Origin: a bacterium
Lineage (GTDB): Bacteria > Myxococcota_A > Polyangia > Nannocystales > Nannocystaceae
DNA length: 64,000 bases
Direction: 5' to 3'
NCBI GenBank assembly: GCA_024742475.1
Contig: JANSYI010000027.1
Coordinates: 62,001-126,000 of the forward strand
Under the pieces are notes generated by a model. It was not told the origin of the DNA. It worked only from the letters and a program-made list of their open reading frames with translations, and searched no databases. A program made the position numbers and the translations under genes. Shown piece after piece: positions 1 to 8,316 of the stretch (position 1 is its first letter; each line of letters opens with the position of its first letter).

Positions 1-212
1 CCCTCAGTCCCGGCGAGGTCGAAGCACTGGCTGATGCACGGATCACCGGCGATGAGCACGGAAGCATCGCACTCGGCGCAACGACCGATACGGTGGTTCG
101 CGATGACCGTGGGCGATCCCTGCAGCTGTTCGACGGGATGACGGCCACAGTCGAAGTCTTGGTTCGCGAGCGCTCGTTGCTCGAACGCCTGCTCCGCGAG
201 GAAACCCGATGA
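1..212 (+). CDS. HlyD-family secretion adaptor, C-terminal end (partial)
   Basis: This is the last ~69 codons of a gene that begins upstream of the window; the frame is open from the first base and stops at 210-212. The visible end contains LFDGMTATVEVLVRERSLLERLL. That is the usual final beta-strand and C-terminal helix of HlyD-type periplasmic adaptors of bacteriocin exporters. Its stop overlaps the start of the next gene (ATGA), so it is translationally coupled to the C39-peptidase ABC transporter. Inferred role: it bridges the inner-membrane exporter to an outer-membrane channel. The N-terminal membrane anchor cannot be checked here. Confidence 0.75.
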   Translation, partial: LSPGEVEALADARITGDEHGSIALGATTDTVVRDDRGRSLQLFDGMTATVEVLVRERSLLERLLREETR

Positions 213-2407
213 GTGTTGAAGATGTGCTCTCCCGGCTGGGCACTCGGCGCCCCCGACTGGAGTTCGTTCAACAGATGACGCAGGTCGAGTGCGCCCCTGC
301 GTGCTTGGCCATGGTTCTCGGCGGCTTCGGCAAGCGCGTCTCTCTGGACACGCTGCGCCGGGACTTCGGTGATGTCACCCAGGGGGTCGATGCTGGCCGC
401 CTCCTCGACGTCGCGCGTGGCCATGGCCTCATCGGCCGGGTCTACCGCGTCGAGCCGCACGAACTGGGTCACCTCGATCCGGGCGCAATCCTCCACTGGG
501 AGTTCGACCACTACGTCGTCCTCGCCCGCCACGGCAAGCGCCAGACACACATCCTCGACCCAGCCTCGGGCGAGCGTCAGGTGAGCCGAGCAGACTTGGG
601 GCGGTCGCTGACAGGAATCGCCATCCAGTTCGAGCGCGACGAATCCTTCGCCGCGTCGACGGAACGCCACGAGAACCCATTGCGTCGCTACTTCCGTCTG
701 ATCTCAGAGTTCCGGGGCGCGGTGATCAGCGCGGTCGCCCTTTCTGTGTTCGGACAGTTCCTGGGCTTTGGCGCTCCGCTGGCGATGGCTCTGGCGGTCG
801 AGGACTTCATCCCCCGCGGCGACGCGCGAGCCTTGGTCACTTTGGTCATCGCGCTGGCTGTCCTCGCGAGCTGCCGCGCCCTGACACGGTTCGTTCGCAG
901 TCGCGTCCTGATCGGCTTGGCCGCACGGATGGACGCCCGACTGCGCGTCTCGTTCGTCAACCACATCGTCCGCCTCCCGCTTGCGTTCACCGCCACCCGC
1001 ACGAATGGAGACTTGCAGCAGCGGATCAACAGCATGGGCGTACTGCGAGACGTGCTCTCTGCAGCGGCCCTTTCCACCATGCTCGACGCAGCGGTCGCGG
1101 TTCTCTTCCTCGCGGCGCTGCTGTCCATCCACGCGGGAGTCGGCCTTGCAGCGGTGGCGATCGCAGGCTTCCACGCCGCCACGGTCGCGCTTGGTGCTCG
1201 CCGCCGCCGCCATCTCATGACCGAGTTGATGATTGCCGAAGCGAAATGTCAGTCGCGCCAGATCGAGCTGGTCTCGGGGCTGGAGACGCTCAAGGCGATG
1301 GGTCGTGAGACGTCGATGGCGGCAGGATGGGCCGAGGCCCAGGTCGACCAGCTCAATGCCAACGCGAGGAGCAACACCTTCGATGCAAACCTCGCCGCAC
1401 TTCAAGACCTCGCCCAACTCGCAATCCCTGCCGTGCTCCTGGGCATTGCGGGTATCTCCGCGGCCACAGGGTCACTCTCGCTGGGCACTCTGTTCGCGCT
1501 CGCCGCTCTCATTCCCGGTTTCGTCACGCCGGTCGCCTCGCTGCTGGAGACGCTCGAACAGATGGTCGGCGCACAGAGCGTGGCCGAGCGCCTCAACGAC
1601 GTCTACGAACACCCGCTCGAGCAAGCGCCGGAGCGGTCATTCCGACGTCTCGCCGTCAAAGGCCACATCGAACTCCGCGATGTTCGGTTCGGCTACGACG
1701 CGGCAGGCACCGTGTTGGCGGGGATCGACCTCGACATCGAACCGGGCACCAGCGTCGCGATCGTGGGCCCATCGGGCTGTGGCAAGAGCACCCTCGCCAG
1801 ATGCTTGCTCGGCCTGTACCCGCCTCGGTCGGGATTGATCCGGATCGACGGCGTCGATGTCGAGCAACTCGACAAGGTGCACCTTCGACGACAGCTCGGT
1901 TTCGTCGGACAGGATCCACGTCTATTCGCGGGAACCATTCGCGACAACATCACGATGGGAGCCCCGGGAACCTGCGAGGACACGATCCTGTGGGCGGCCC
2001 GACTTGCGCAGATCGACGACGACATCGCACAGCTCCCCATGGGCTACGACACCCCGGTGGCGGAGGGCGGCTCGTCGCTCTCCGGTGGGCAACGTCAACG
2101 GCTGGCCATCGCCCGCGCGGTGATCGGACGCCCTCGCATTCTCGTCCTCGACGAGGCCACGTCGGCCCTCGACACACGCAGCGAAAGGATGATTCAGCGG
2201 GCCCTCGAGACCCTCGAATGCACGCGTGTCGTCATCGCGCACCGACTCAGCACGGTCGCGAACGCCGACTGCATCGTGGTGATGGACCACGGGCGCATCA
2301 TCGAGCGCGGGACCCACGACGAACTCCTCGCCGCAGGGTCCATGTACACGGCACTATGGGCGGCTCAGCACGAACACAGTGGCCAACCGCGGGGGCTCGC
2401 ATGCTGA
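209..2407 (+). CDS. C39-peptidase ABC exporter for leader-bearing peptides
   Basis: This 732-residue exporter has peptidase, membrane and ATPase parts in one chain. Residues ~17-140 form a C39 cysteine-protease domain with QVECAPAC (Gln25, Cys28), His101 and Asp117 as the likely catalytic residues. Hydrophobic segments fill ~165-440. The ATPase domain has a Walker A GPSGCGKST near 520-528, a signature LSGGQ near 624, a Walker B ILVLDEATSALD and an H-loop IAHRLST. The family cleaves double-glycine leaders from bacteriocin or RiPP precursors and exports the product. The gene lies between two adaptor genes and overlaps both, so this is one export operon. No precursor peptide or modifying enzyme is in the window, so the substrate is unknown. 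Confidence 0.93.
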   Translation: MSVEDVLSRLGTRRPRLEFVQQMTQVECAPACLAMVLGGFGKRVSLDTLRRDFGDVTQGVDAGRLLDVARGHGLIGRVYRVEPHELGHLDPGAILHWEFDHYVVLARHGKRQTHILDPASGERQVSRADLGRSLTGIAIQFERDESFAASTERHENPLRRYFRLISEFRGAVISAVALSVFGQFLGFGAPLAMALAVEDFIPRGDARALVTLVIALAVLASCRALTRFVRSRVLIGLAARMDARLRVSFVNHIVRLPLAFTATRTNGDLQQRINSMGVLRDVLSAAALSTMLDAAVAVLFLAALLSIHAGVGLAAVAIAGFHAATVALGARRRRHLMTELMIAEAKCQSRQIELVSGLETLKAMGRETSMAAGWAEAQVDQLNANARSNTFDANLAALQDLAQLAIPAVLLGIAGISAATGSLSLGTLFALAALIPGFVTPVASLLETLEQMVGAQSVAERLNDVYEHPLEQAPERSFRRLAVKGHIELRDVRFGYDAAGTVLAGIDLDIEPGTSVAIVGPSGCGKSTLARCLLGLYPPRSGLIRIDGVDVEQLDKVHLRRQLGFVGQDPRLFAGTIRDNITMGAPGTCEDTILWAARLAQIDDDIAQLPMGYDTPVAEGGSSLSGGQRQRLAIARAVIGRPRILVLDEATSALDTRSERMIQRALETLECTRVVIAHRLSTVANADCIVVMDHGRIIERGTHDELLAAGSMYTALWAAQHEHSGQPRGLAC

Positions 2408-3315
2408 CGCGCCACGCATTCCTTTGGGGGGCGTCACTGCTGCTGGCCTGTGGCCTCTCCTCGCCGCCTCCCGAGCCTCGTCCTGCCGAATCGGTCTCAT
2501 TGCCGGCCGCAGCATCCCCTCCTCGTGTCGCGGACACATGCGAGGCACCTGGCATCCTCCAGTCTCGGCAAGCCGTGATTCTCAGCGCCTCGGAGTCCGG
2601 GGTGGTCGGACTTCCCCTGCCTCGAGGAGCGACGGTCTCCGCGGGCGAGGTCGTTGCCACGTTTGCCAACGCTTCACTGAAGGCAAGCGCAATGGCAGCG
2701 AGCGCGAGCCTCGAGGTTACGCGTGCAGAGCGTGGTGCGGCGCAGCGGCGATTGTCCCGTGCGCGAGAGGAAGCCTCCGAGGTCGATCGGCTCGGGGAGT
2801 TCGCTGGCGGGAGTGAGCGCCGAGACGCGAGCTACGCCCGTGCGCTCTCCGTCGAGGAACTCAAAGCCTCCAACGCGCGCGTTCGCGAGCGAGAGGCTCA
2901 GGTACGAGGGACACGCGCTCGCCGGGACTCACTCACGCTGCGGGCTCCGTTCGAGGCGACCATCGTGGACGTCTTCGTGGACGTCGGTGCCTACGTCTCG
3001 ACCGGCACTCCGGTACTCCGCCTCGTCTCCCCGTCCCGGGACCACATTCGGTTTGCCGTCCCAGAAGCGCAACACAACGCCATCCGTGATGGCGATTCGG
3101 TCTCCTGGACCACGGTCGACGGTGCCACCGGGGGCCAGGCCCAGGTCAGCGTCCGCCCCTCGGAGGTCGATGCGCGCGCAGGGGTCCTGCTCGTAGAAGC
3201 CACGGTCGACCCTCCCGGACCGTCCGCCCTGCCCTCTGGGACCGGCATCATCGTGACCTATGCCTGCGACGGGAAAGCCGCACTCGAGCGCCGGGGCGCC
3301 GAGAGAACGGACTAG
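2401..3315 (+). CDS. Lipoprotein periplasmic adaptor (HlyD/RND-adaptor-like)
   Basis: The protein has 304 residues. It starts with an ATG that overlaps the exporter stop by 7 bases and has a lipoprotein signal with a lipobox ending at Cys17 (LLLAC). After a Pro-rich linker comes a lipoyl-like half motif (VILSASESGVVGLPLPRGATVSAGEVVATF). A charged helical hairpin follows at ~85-165, then the second lipoyl half (LRAPFEATIVDVFVDVGAYV) and a beta-barrel domain. This is the order of membrane-fusion proteins. It is lipid-anchored rather than membrane-spanning, unlike the classical HlyD partner whose end lies at 1-212. It is probably an accessory adaptor of the same exporter. Confidence 0.8.
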   Translation: MLTRHAFLWGASLLLACGLSSPPPEPRPAESVSLPAAASPPRVADTCEAPGILQSRQAVILSASESGVVGLPLPRGATVSAGEVVATFANASLKASAMAASASLEVTRAERGAAQRRLSRAREEASEVDRLGEFAGGSERRDASYARALSVEELKASNARVREREAQVRGTRARRDSLTLRAPFEATIVDVFVDVGAYVSTGTPVLRLVSPSRDHIRFAVPEAQHNAIRDGDSVSWTTVDGATGGQAQVSVRPSEVDARAGVLLVEATVDPPGPSALPSGTGIIVTYACDGKAALERRGAERTD

Positions 3316-3372
3316 CGCCCGCACCGTCGCATCACTGCGCACTACCACGACTCCGCCCGGCCAGGCACCCGC

Positions 3373-3840
3373 CTACTTGCGGCTGGCCTTCACGTGCGCG
3401 CGGTCTTCGAGCAGGTGCTCGTGGCAGCGCAGGCAGGAGTCGACGAGCTTGTCGGCGTTGCGGATCGCGGCCTCGGAGTTGTTGGCTTCGACCGCGTCTT
3501 GCAGGTCGTGCAGGCTGTCGCGGAAGGCCGCGCGGTCGGGCTCGAAGGACTCGTCGGCGACGAACCACTCCATCGACTCGGAGATCTTCTCGATCTCTTG
3601 GGTGGCCTTGGCGACCTTGGCGTAGTCGTGGGCGACCATCCCGTCGAGGACCCGCTGCAGCTGCTTCGACTTCTTCTCCATCATGCGGTCGCTCATCTGC
3701 CTGGCGCCCGGCTCATGGTTCTCGGCCCAGTCGAGGGCGAAGCGGGCGATGCCGACCCCGCCGACGGCGAGCAGGCCCAGGCCGCCCACGATGAGCAGCC
3801 ATTGCCCTGCGCTGGGGCGGCCTGTGACGGTCAGCGACAT
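3373..3840 (-). CDS. Membrane-anchored protein with one CxxCH haem-binding site
   Basis: This 155-residue protein has one N-terminal transmembrane segment (~13-36) followed by a helical, charged domain. Near the C-terminus lies a single CLRCH motif (Cys136, Cys139, His140), the c-type haem attachment signature. Size and helix content resemble small cytochrome c'/b562-type domains, but the fold is only inferred. The ATG at 3838-3840 is chosen because GAGAGG lies just upstream; the frame stays open further up but loses the membrane anchor position. The start and upstream leader of this gene are duplicated at 6076-6088. That suggests the gene once directly followed the gene now ending at 6155. 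Confidence 0.72.
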   Translation of the reverse strand: MSLTVTGRPSAGQWLLIVGGLGLLAVGGVGIARFALDWAENHEPGARQMSDRMMEKKSKQLQRVLDGMVAHDYAKVAKATQEIEKISESMEWFVADESFEPDRAAFRDSLHDLQDAVEANNSEAAIRNADKLVDSCLRCHEHLLEDRAHVKASRK

Positions 3841-4072
3841 CGGGCACCTCTCATGGCATGGGTCTAGCTCGTGTTTGCGCGGCGTCCAGCGATGGCGGCG
3901 GTGGCGCCTACAGGACGCCGTCACGCCGCAGGCGCTGGAGCTCGGTGCCGAGCCGGCCCAGCGCGCTCTCGACCTCGACGATCGACGCCTCGGCGAGGGC
4001 GGTGCGTCCGCCGAAGAACGCGTACCGGTTGACGTGGACGAGGTAGCCGGCCATCGCGACCTGGTCGCTGGC
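3829..4072. repeat. Left copy of 244-bp direct repeat (partner 6076-6319)
   Basis: This segment matches 6076-6319 base for base with about 8 substitutions and no gaps (roughly 97% identity, counted by eye). On the minus strand it holds the last 55 codons of the gene that is intact at 6155-7255, the ~67-base spacer, and the first four codons of the CxxCH gene. The left copy carries the functional start of the CxxCH gene. The right copy carries the functional end of the other gene. The two copies bracket the 2,003-bp segment 4073-6075. Confidence 0.92.
3908..4072 (-). pseudogene. Duplicated C-terminal fragment of the 6155-7255 gene
   Basis: The frame encodes the last ~54 residues (DQVAMAGYLVHVNRYAFFGG through ELQRLRRDGVL and stop) of the protein encoded intact at 6155-7255, with a few substitutions (for example H for Y and G for A). 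Upstream of 4072 the similarity stops abruptly and the frame runs into unrelated sequence. No start signal or signal peptide is visible, so it is read as a remnant created by the duplication rather than a working gene. The 3841-4176 interval holds nothing else recognisable. Confidence 0.8.
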
Positions 4073-4176
4073 ATCGTGACGCAGTGCGCAAGGCCGAGGC
4101 CCGAACGCAGTGCGGCGATCAGCGCGAGGCTGTTCTCGGGAGAGACAGAGGCGGTGACACTCGGGCTTTCGCCCAG

Positions 4177-5754
4177 TCATCGACCGGAGGTGCGGTCGCG
4201 ACGGCGTCGCATCGCCGCCAAGCCCAGCAACAGCAGGGCTCCACTCGCTGGCTCGTCGGACCGCGTGCTGCAGCTGCATCCGCCGTCGTCATCGCCCTGC
4301 GCGGCGGCATCGGTGTCCGTGTCGACCGACGGTCCGCTCATGGTGCTGCTGTCGTCACCGCCGGGAAGGCCGTCGTCGTCGCCCGAGGTCGGAAGGGTGG
4401 TGGTGGTGGTTCCGGTGCCATCCCCGCCGCCGCCGTCATCCCCCCCGGTCGAGCCACCGTCAGTGTCGCCCATGGGCGGTGCCATACCCCACTCGAACGC
4501 GCCGATGTCGATCGCGTCGACGGCGGGGCGGGCCTGGGCGCTGCCGAGCTCGATCCACTCACGGTTGGGTGGGTGGAACGCTGGAACGCCCTGAGGCTCG
4601 GGGAAGGGATAGTTCACGGGACTGGGCGGGTCGGATAGGCCGGCGTCGACCAAGACGCTGTCTTCGAGGGGACGGAGGTCCAAGCTGGCGAGGTCGATGA
4701 AGCCCGGGGCGTCGCCGACGATGGTGTCGGTCCAGGTCTCCGGGACACGTCGCGAGTCGGCCGGGATCCAGTTGAAGCTGCCAAAGATCGCCGAACCGTC
4801 GGCCCAGTTGGCTTCAACGTCCCGCAGGACGCTGATGCTGCCGCCGTCGGCCGCAACCATCACGTTGTTGTGGGCTTCGAGGCTACCGATTCCGTCGAAG
4901 AGCCGGAATACCGCGGAGCCTTCGGGCTGGACAACCACGGTGTTGTTGACGAAGCGGTAGTGGCCGAAAGTCTGACCGGTCCCGTCTCCACCGAAGCGAG
5001 TGACGTAGGAGGTCTCGGTCTTGATCAGCACGTTGCCGACCACGTCGCCGTTCTCGATCGCCAGGTCCGGGTTCTGGCCGTCGGGACCGATCAGCTCGAT
5101 CTCGTGAAATCTCGCTCCCTCGATCCAGTTGTAGTAGATCTCGTTGCGCTCGGCGCGGGACTTGACGTTGTTGCCGCCGTTGGCGTCGTGCACGTAGCAG
5201 TGCTGCATGCGAAAGACCGACCCGGGATACGCAGTCTCATCAGTGGCCATGTAGATCTGGTGATCCTGGGTGCCTCCGCCGCAGTGGTGAACTTCGATGT
5301 ACTCGAGCAGCAGGCTGCCCGAGTCGGAGTCGGCACCCAGGACGCCATGCCGAGGGCAGTCGTGGATCACCGAGTCGCGTAGGACCACGTCATCGGCGTG
5401 GTGGTAGAAGCAGCGATTGGTCCCGTTCGTGATGTCGAGGCCTTCGAAGATGTAGTGGTCGCCCGAGACCTCGATGGTGTTGCCGCCGCCCTCGATCACC
5501 GGCCGCTGACCATCGATGACGATACCTCGGACAGTGATCGGGTTGTCTGCATCGCCTTCGTTGCCGAAGGTCACGCCACCTGCATAGGTTTGCCCTCCGT
5601 CGACTTCGACCACGTCTCCGGGTTGGAGCAGCCCCGTGACTTCCTGTAGCGTGGTGTGGGGCTTGTCTGGGCCGACTTGGTAGGTCTCTGCCCACGCCGT
5701 TGTGGGCAGAAGCAATAGAAGGCAAACTGCCGTCTCAGGTACAGCGTGTCGCAT
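4177..5754 (-). CDS. Secreted right-handed beta-helix protein with MYXO-CTERM tail
   Basis: The precursor has 525 residues. The ATG at 5752-5754 opens a signal peptide (MRHAVPETAVCLLLLLPTTAWA, cleavage near 22). Residues ~23-420 read as parallel beta-helix coils of the pectate-lyase/parallel-beta-helix-repeat type (VIDGQRPVIEGGGNTIEVSG, YIFEGLDITNG, VVLRDSVIHDC, FVNNTVVV). An Asp/Gly/Thr-rich linker follows. The end is GCSC, a hydrophobic run GALLLLGLAAM and an Arg cluster, i.e. a MYXO-CTERM sorting signal that targets proteins to the myxobacterial cell surface. A polysaccharide-binding or polysaccharide-degrading role is possible; catalytic residues were not identified. The gene lies alone between the two copies of a 244-bp direct repeat and its segment looks less GC-rich than its surroundings. 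Confidence 0.85.
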   Translation of the reverse strand: MRHAVPETAVCLLLLLPTTAWAETYQVGPDKPHTTLQEVTGLLQPGDVVEVDGGQTYAGGVTFGNEGDADNPITVRGIVIDGQRPVIEGGGNTIEVSGDHYIFEGLDITNGTNRCFYHHADDVVLRDSVIHDCPRHGVLGADSDSGSLLLEYIEVHHCGGGTQDHQIYMATDETAYPGSVFRMQHCYVHDANGGNNVKSRAERNEIYYNWIEGARFHEIELIGPDGQNPDLAIENGDVVGNVLIKTETSYVTRFGGDGTGQTFGHYRFVNNTVVVQPEGSAVFRLFDGIGSLEAHNNVMVAADGGSISVLRDVEANWADGSAIFGSFNWIPADSRRVPETWTDTIVGDAPGFIDLASLDLRPLEDSVLVDAGLSDPPSPVNYPFPEPQGVPAFHPPNREWIELGSAQARPAVDAIDIGAFEWGMAPPMGDTDGGSTGGDDGGGGDGTGTTTTTLPTSGDDDGLPGGDDSSTMSGPSVDTDTDAAAQGDDDGGCSCSTRSDEPASGALLLLGLAAMRRRRDRTSGR

Positions 5755-6154
5755 CGGCCCATCTTCTACCCCTTCATCGGTGCGCAAGGAAGGGCTCCCT
5801 AGCCACAGCAGGATGTGGAGGAAGGAGAGACGATCCGCGAAACCAACCCCGCTATGAATGCACCGCCGGAACGCGTTTCGGCGGTGGTCTGGTTTCACAG
5901 CGTCGCTCCCCAGTGCGACGTACAGCGCAGCGTGAAGGTCAACGTCATCCGTTGAATGCGGCGGGCGTATCACCGCGCCGCGTCACTATATGTCCAAGAC
6001 GATATCGCGAACTCGGTCTCGGTGGGTCGTGTTCAGTTGATTCGGTGGGACGATGCCGGACACAGAAGCAGGCCTGGTCAGCGACATCGGGCACCTCTCA
6101 TGACATGGGTCTAGCTCGTGTTTGCGCGGCGTCCAGCGATGGCGCCGGTGGCGC
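5755..6154. other. Gene-free stretch with truncated duplicate gene start
   Basis: No complete gene is seen in these 400 bases. The minus-strand frame upstream of 5754 stays open to about 5973 but has no signal peptide or other sign of being translated. From 6076 rightward lies the right copy of the 244-bp repeat. It includes a second minus-strand ATG at 6085-6087 that begins with the same four codons (MSLT) as the CxxCH gene and then diverges into unrelated sequence ending at 5986. The promoter of the beta-helix gene should lie here, but no convincing -35/-10 pair was found. Confidence 0.6.
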
Positions 6155-6319
6155 CTACAGGACGCCGTCACGCCGCAGGCGCTGGAGCTCGGTGCCGAGC
6201 CGGCCCAGCGCGCTCTCGACCTCGACGATCGAAGCCTCGGCGAGGGCGGTGCGTCCCGCGAAGAACGCGTAGCGGTTGACGTAGACGAGGTAGCCGGCCA
6301 TCGCGACCTGGCCGCTGGC
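6076..6319. repeat. Right copy of 244-bp direct repeat (partner 3829-4072)
   Basis: This is the second copy, in the same orientation and with a constant offset of 2,247 bases. It contains the genuine 3' end of the gene at 6155-7255 and the spacer behind it. It ends inside the fifth codon position of a lost copy of the CxxCH gene. Both repeat edges are sharp: identity ends at GGTCA on one side and GCTGGC on the other. Confidence 0.92.
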
Positions 6320-7255
6320 CGCGAGCTCGTCGATGCGGGCGAGCGTGTGCTGGACGTTGGCGTGGGCCTGCACCGCCAGAGCTCGGGCGAGCGTCATCGA
6401 CTCCTCGATGAGCACCTCGGCGCACACGGCCCAGGCGGCGTCTTGCCCCGCGTCGGCCTGGTGCAGGGCTTCGAGGCGGGTGACCTCGGCCTCCCAGCGG
6501 CGCCCGCTGTCGTGCAGGTTGCCCAGCGCGGCCGCGTCGTGTCGGACGTGCGCCACGAAGTCGGCGTGGAGCTTGGTCAGGGCGCCGTCGAGTTGATCGC
6601 GAAGGGTTCGGGCCTGCCTCATGGCGAACCATCGCCGCGCCTCGGACACCATCGAGCCGCCGGCGAACAAGATGCGCAGCAGGGCTTGGCCATCGGTGCC
6701 CACCGCCGCGTCGATGTCGATGTCGTCGCTTCCGCCTCCATCGAGGGGACCGACCTGGCCGCCGCTGCGCCACGCGTCGCGTTTGGCGAGCCCGACCGGG
6801 GTCTCATTGGCGTAGGCCACCGCATCGGACGCCGCGGGCAGCATCTTTCGATCGGGTGCCGCGAGAGCCGGCGGAAGCGCGCGGGTCCCCGCCGAACGCT
6901 GCTTGCGAAAGACCTCTTCGATCGCCTCGAGCTGCTCGGCGACGTAGGCCGCCCGACCTCCGCTGCGCACGACCTCTTCGCCGAGCGTGTGCACGAGCTT
7001 GGCCTTGTCTTCGGGGCGCTCGAGCAGGACGCCCCGGTGCGCCATCATCGTCAGCGCAAGGTCGCTCGCGCCCAGGTCCCAGAAGACATCGAACAGCGAA
7101 ATCGGCGACTCGTGGCCGATGGGAACTGGCGCTCGCACGGCCGCGCGCATCGCCTCGCGCCGCGTCTGTCTCCGCGCTCGGACGGTGGCGACCGTCCCTC
7201 CGGTCGCAGCAGCGACGGCGAGGGTCGCCAACAAGGCGAGCGTGATCGGGTCCAT
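6155..7255 (-). CDS. Membrane-anchored helical protein of unknown function
   Basis: The protein has 366 residues. One N-terminal hydrophobic segment (~4-25, PITLALLATLAVAAATGGTV) is followed by an Arg-rich stretch, typical of an inner-membrane anchor with the remainder in the cytoplasm. The rest is almost all predicted helix rich in Ala, Arg, Asp and Glu, with no catalytic motif I recognise. Its ATG overlaps the stop of the upstream quinone oxidoreductase gene by one base (TGATG), so the two are in one operon. Its last 55 codons are duplicated at 3908-4072. Before that duplication the CxxCH gene probably followed it directly, which would link the two functionally. Confidence 0.7.
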   Translation of the reverse strand: MDPITLALLATLAVAAATGGTVATVRARRQTRREAMRAAVRAPVPIGHESPISLFDVFWDLGASDLALTMMAHRGVLLERPEDKAKLVHTLGEEVVRSGGRAAYVAEQLEAIEEVFRKQRSAGTRALPPALAAPDRKMLPAASDAVAYANETPVGLAKRDAWRSGGQVGPLDGGGSDDIDIDAAVGTDGQALLRILFAGGSMVSEARRWFAMRQARTLRDQLDGALTKLHADFVAHVRHDAAALGNLHDSGRRWEAEVTRLEALHQADAGQDAAWAVCAEVLIEESMTLARALAVQAHANVQHTLARIDELAASGQVAMAGYLVYVNRYAFFAGRTALAEASIVEVESALGRLGTELQRLRRDGVL

Positions 7256-8259
7256 CAGGCCTCGTCCGACACGATGACGACGGCCTTGCCGATCACCTCG
7301 CGGTCGATCAGCGCGCGAATGGCCTTGGCGCCGTCGGCCAGCGGGTAGCGGTTGGAGATGCGCGGTGCGATCTTGCCCTCGCGGTACCAGGCGAAGAGCT
7401 GCTCGAAGTTGGCGTGGTTGCCCGCGACGTCCTTGGTGGCGTAGGCGCCCCAGAACACACCGACGACCGAGCTGCCCTTGAGCAGCATGAGGTTGGCCTT
7501 GGCCGAGGGGATGGTGCCCGAGGCGAAGCCGACCACCAAGATGCGGCCGTCCCAGGCCACGCAGCGCAGCGATTGCTCGAAGAGCTCGCCTCCCACCGGG
7601 TCGAAGACGACGTCGACGCCCCGCCCCCCGGTGCGCTTCTTGACCGCGTCCTTGAGCGAAGGCTCGGCCGAGGTGTCGATTGTGTCTTGCAGGTCGTAGG
7701 CATCGGCCAAGACCGCGAGCTTTTCGGCGCTGCCCGAGGTGGCGATCACCTTGGCGCCCATGGCCAGGCCGACCTCGATGGCGGCCGTGCCCACGCCTCC
7801 GCTCGCCCCGTGCACGAGCAGCGTCTCCCCGGGCTGAAGGCGGCCGCGTTGAATGAGCGCGTGGGCGACGGTGCCGTAGGTCATGCCGAAGCAGGCGGCG
7901 GTGTCGAACTCCATGCCCGCGGGGATCGGCAGCGCCTTGGTGTGCGGCACGATGACCTGCTCGGCAAACCCGTTCCACCCCGTCAGCCCCATCACCCGGT
8001 CGCCTACCGCGAATCGCTCGGCGCCCTCGCCCACCTCGAGCACGACTCCTGCGACCTCGCCGCCCGGAGAAAACGGCAGGGGCGGCTGGAACTGGTACTT
8101 GCCCTCGATGATGAGCGTGTCGGGGAAGTTGACCCCGGCAGCGCGCACGCCCACGCGCACGGTGCCCTTGGACAGCGGCGGCGGGTCGACGTCCTCCACG
8201 ACCAGCGTCTCGGGGGGGCCGTGTTCCTTGCAGAGCAGCGCCTTCACGCCTTTGCACAT
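7255..8259 (-). CDS. Zinc-independent quinone oxidoreductase (MDR family)
   Basis: This protein of about 334 residues belongs to the medium-chain dehydrogenase/reductase superfamily, quinone reductase branch. The N-terminal GroES-like half contains GVRAAGVNFPDTLIIEGKYQ and FSPGGEVAGVV. The Rossmann half contains LLVHGASGGVGTAAIEVG for NADPH. Structural and catalytic zinc ligands of alcohol dehydrogenases are absent, as expected for this branch. Family role: NADPH-dependent reduction of quinones or enones. The ATG at 8257-8259 is preferred because GAGG lies about 10 bases upstream; a GTG at 8245-8247 and an upstream ATG at 8281-8283 are also possible. It overlaps the following gene by one base. 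Confidence 0.88.
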   Translation of the reverse strand: MCKGVKALLCKEHGPPETLVVEDVDPPPLSKGTVRVGVRAAGVNFPDTLIIEGKYQFQPPLPFSPGGEVAGVVLEVGEGAERFAVGDRVMGLTGWNGFAEQVIVPHTKALPIPAGMEFDTAACFGMTYGTVAHALIQRGRLQPGETLLVHGASGGVGTAAIEVGLAMGAKVIATSGSAEKLAVLADAYDLQDTIDTSAEPSLKDAVKKRTGGRGVDVVFDPVGGELFEQSLRCVAWDGRILVVGFASGTIPSAKANLMLLKGSSVVGVFWGAYATKDVAGNHANFEQLFAWYREGKIAPRISNRYPLADGAKAIRALIDREVIGKAVVIVSDEA

Positions 8260-8316
8260 ACGCCGCCGCCCTCGACCCGTCAATCGGGGGCGTCGCGGCT
8301 GCGACGAGCGGATCGC

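Noticed and set aside
4073..6075. Insertion sequence or transposon
   Set aside because: No transposase, terminal inverted repeat or short target duplication is visible; the flanking repeats are long and match host genes.
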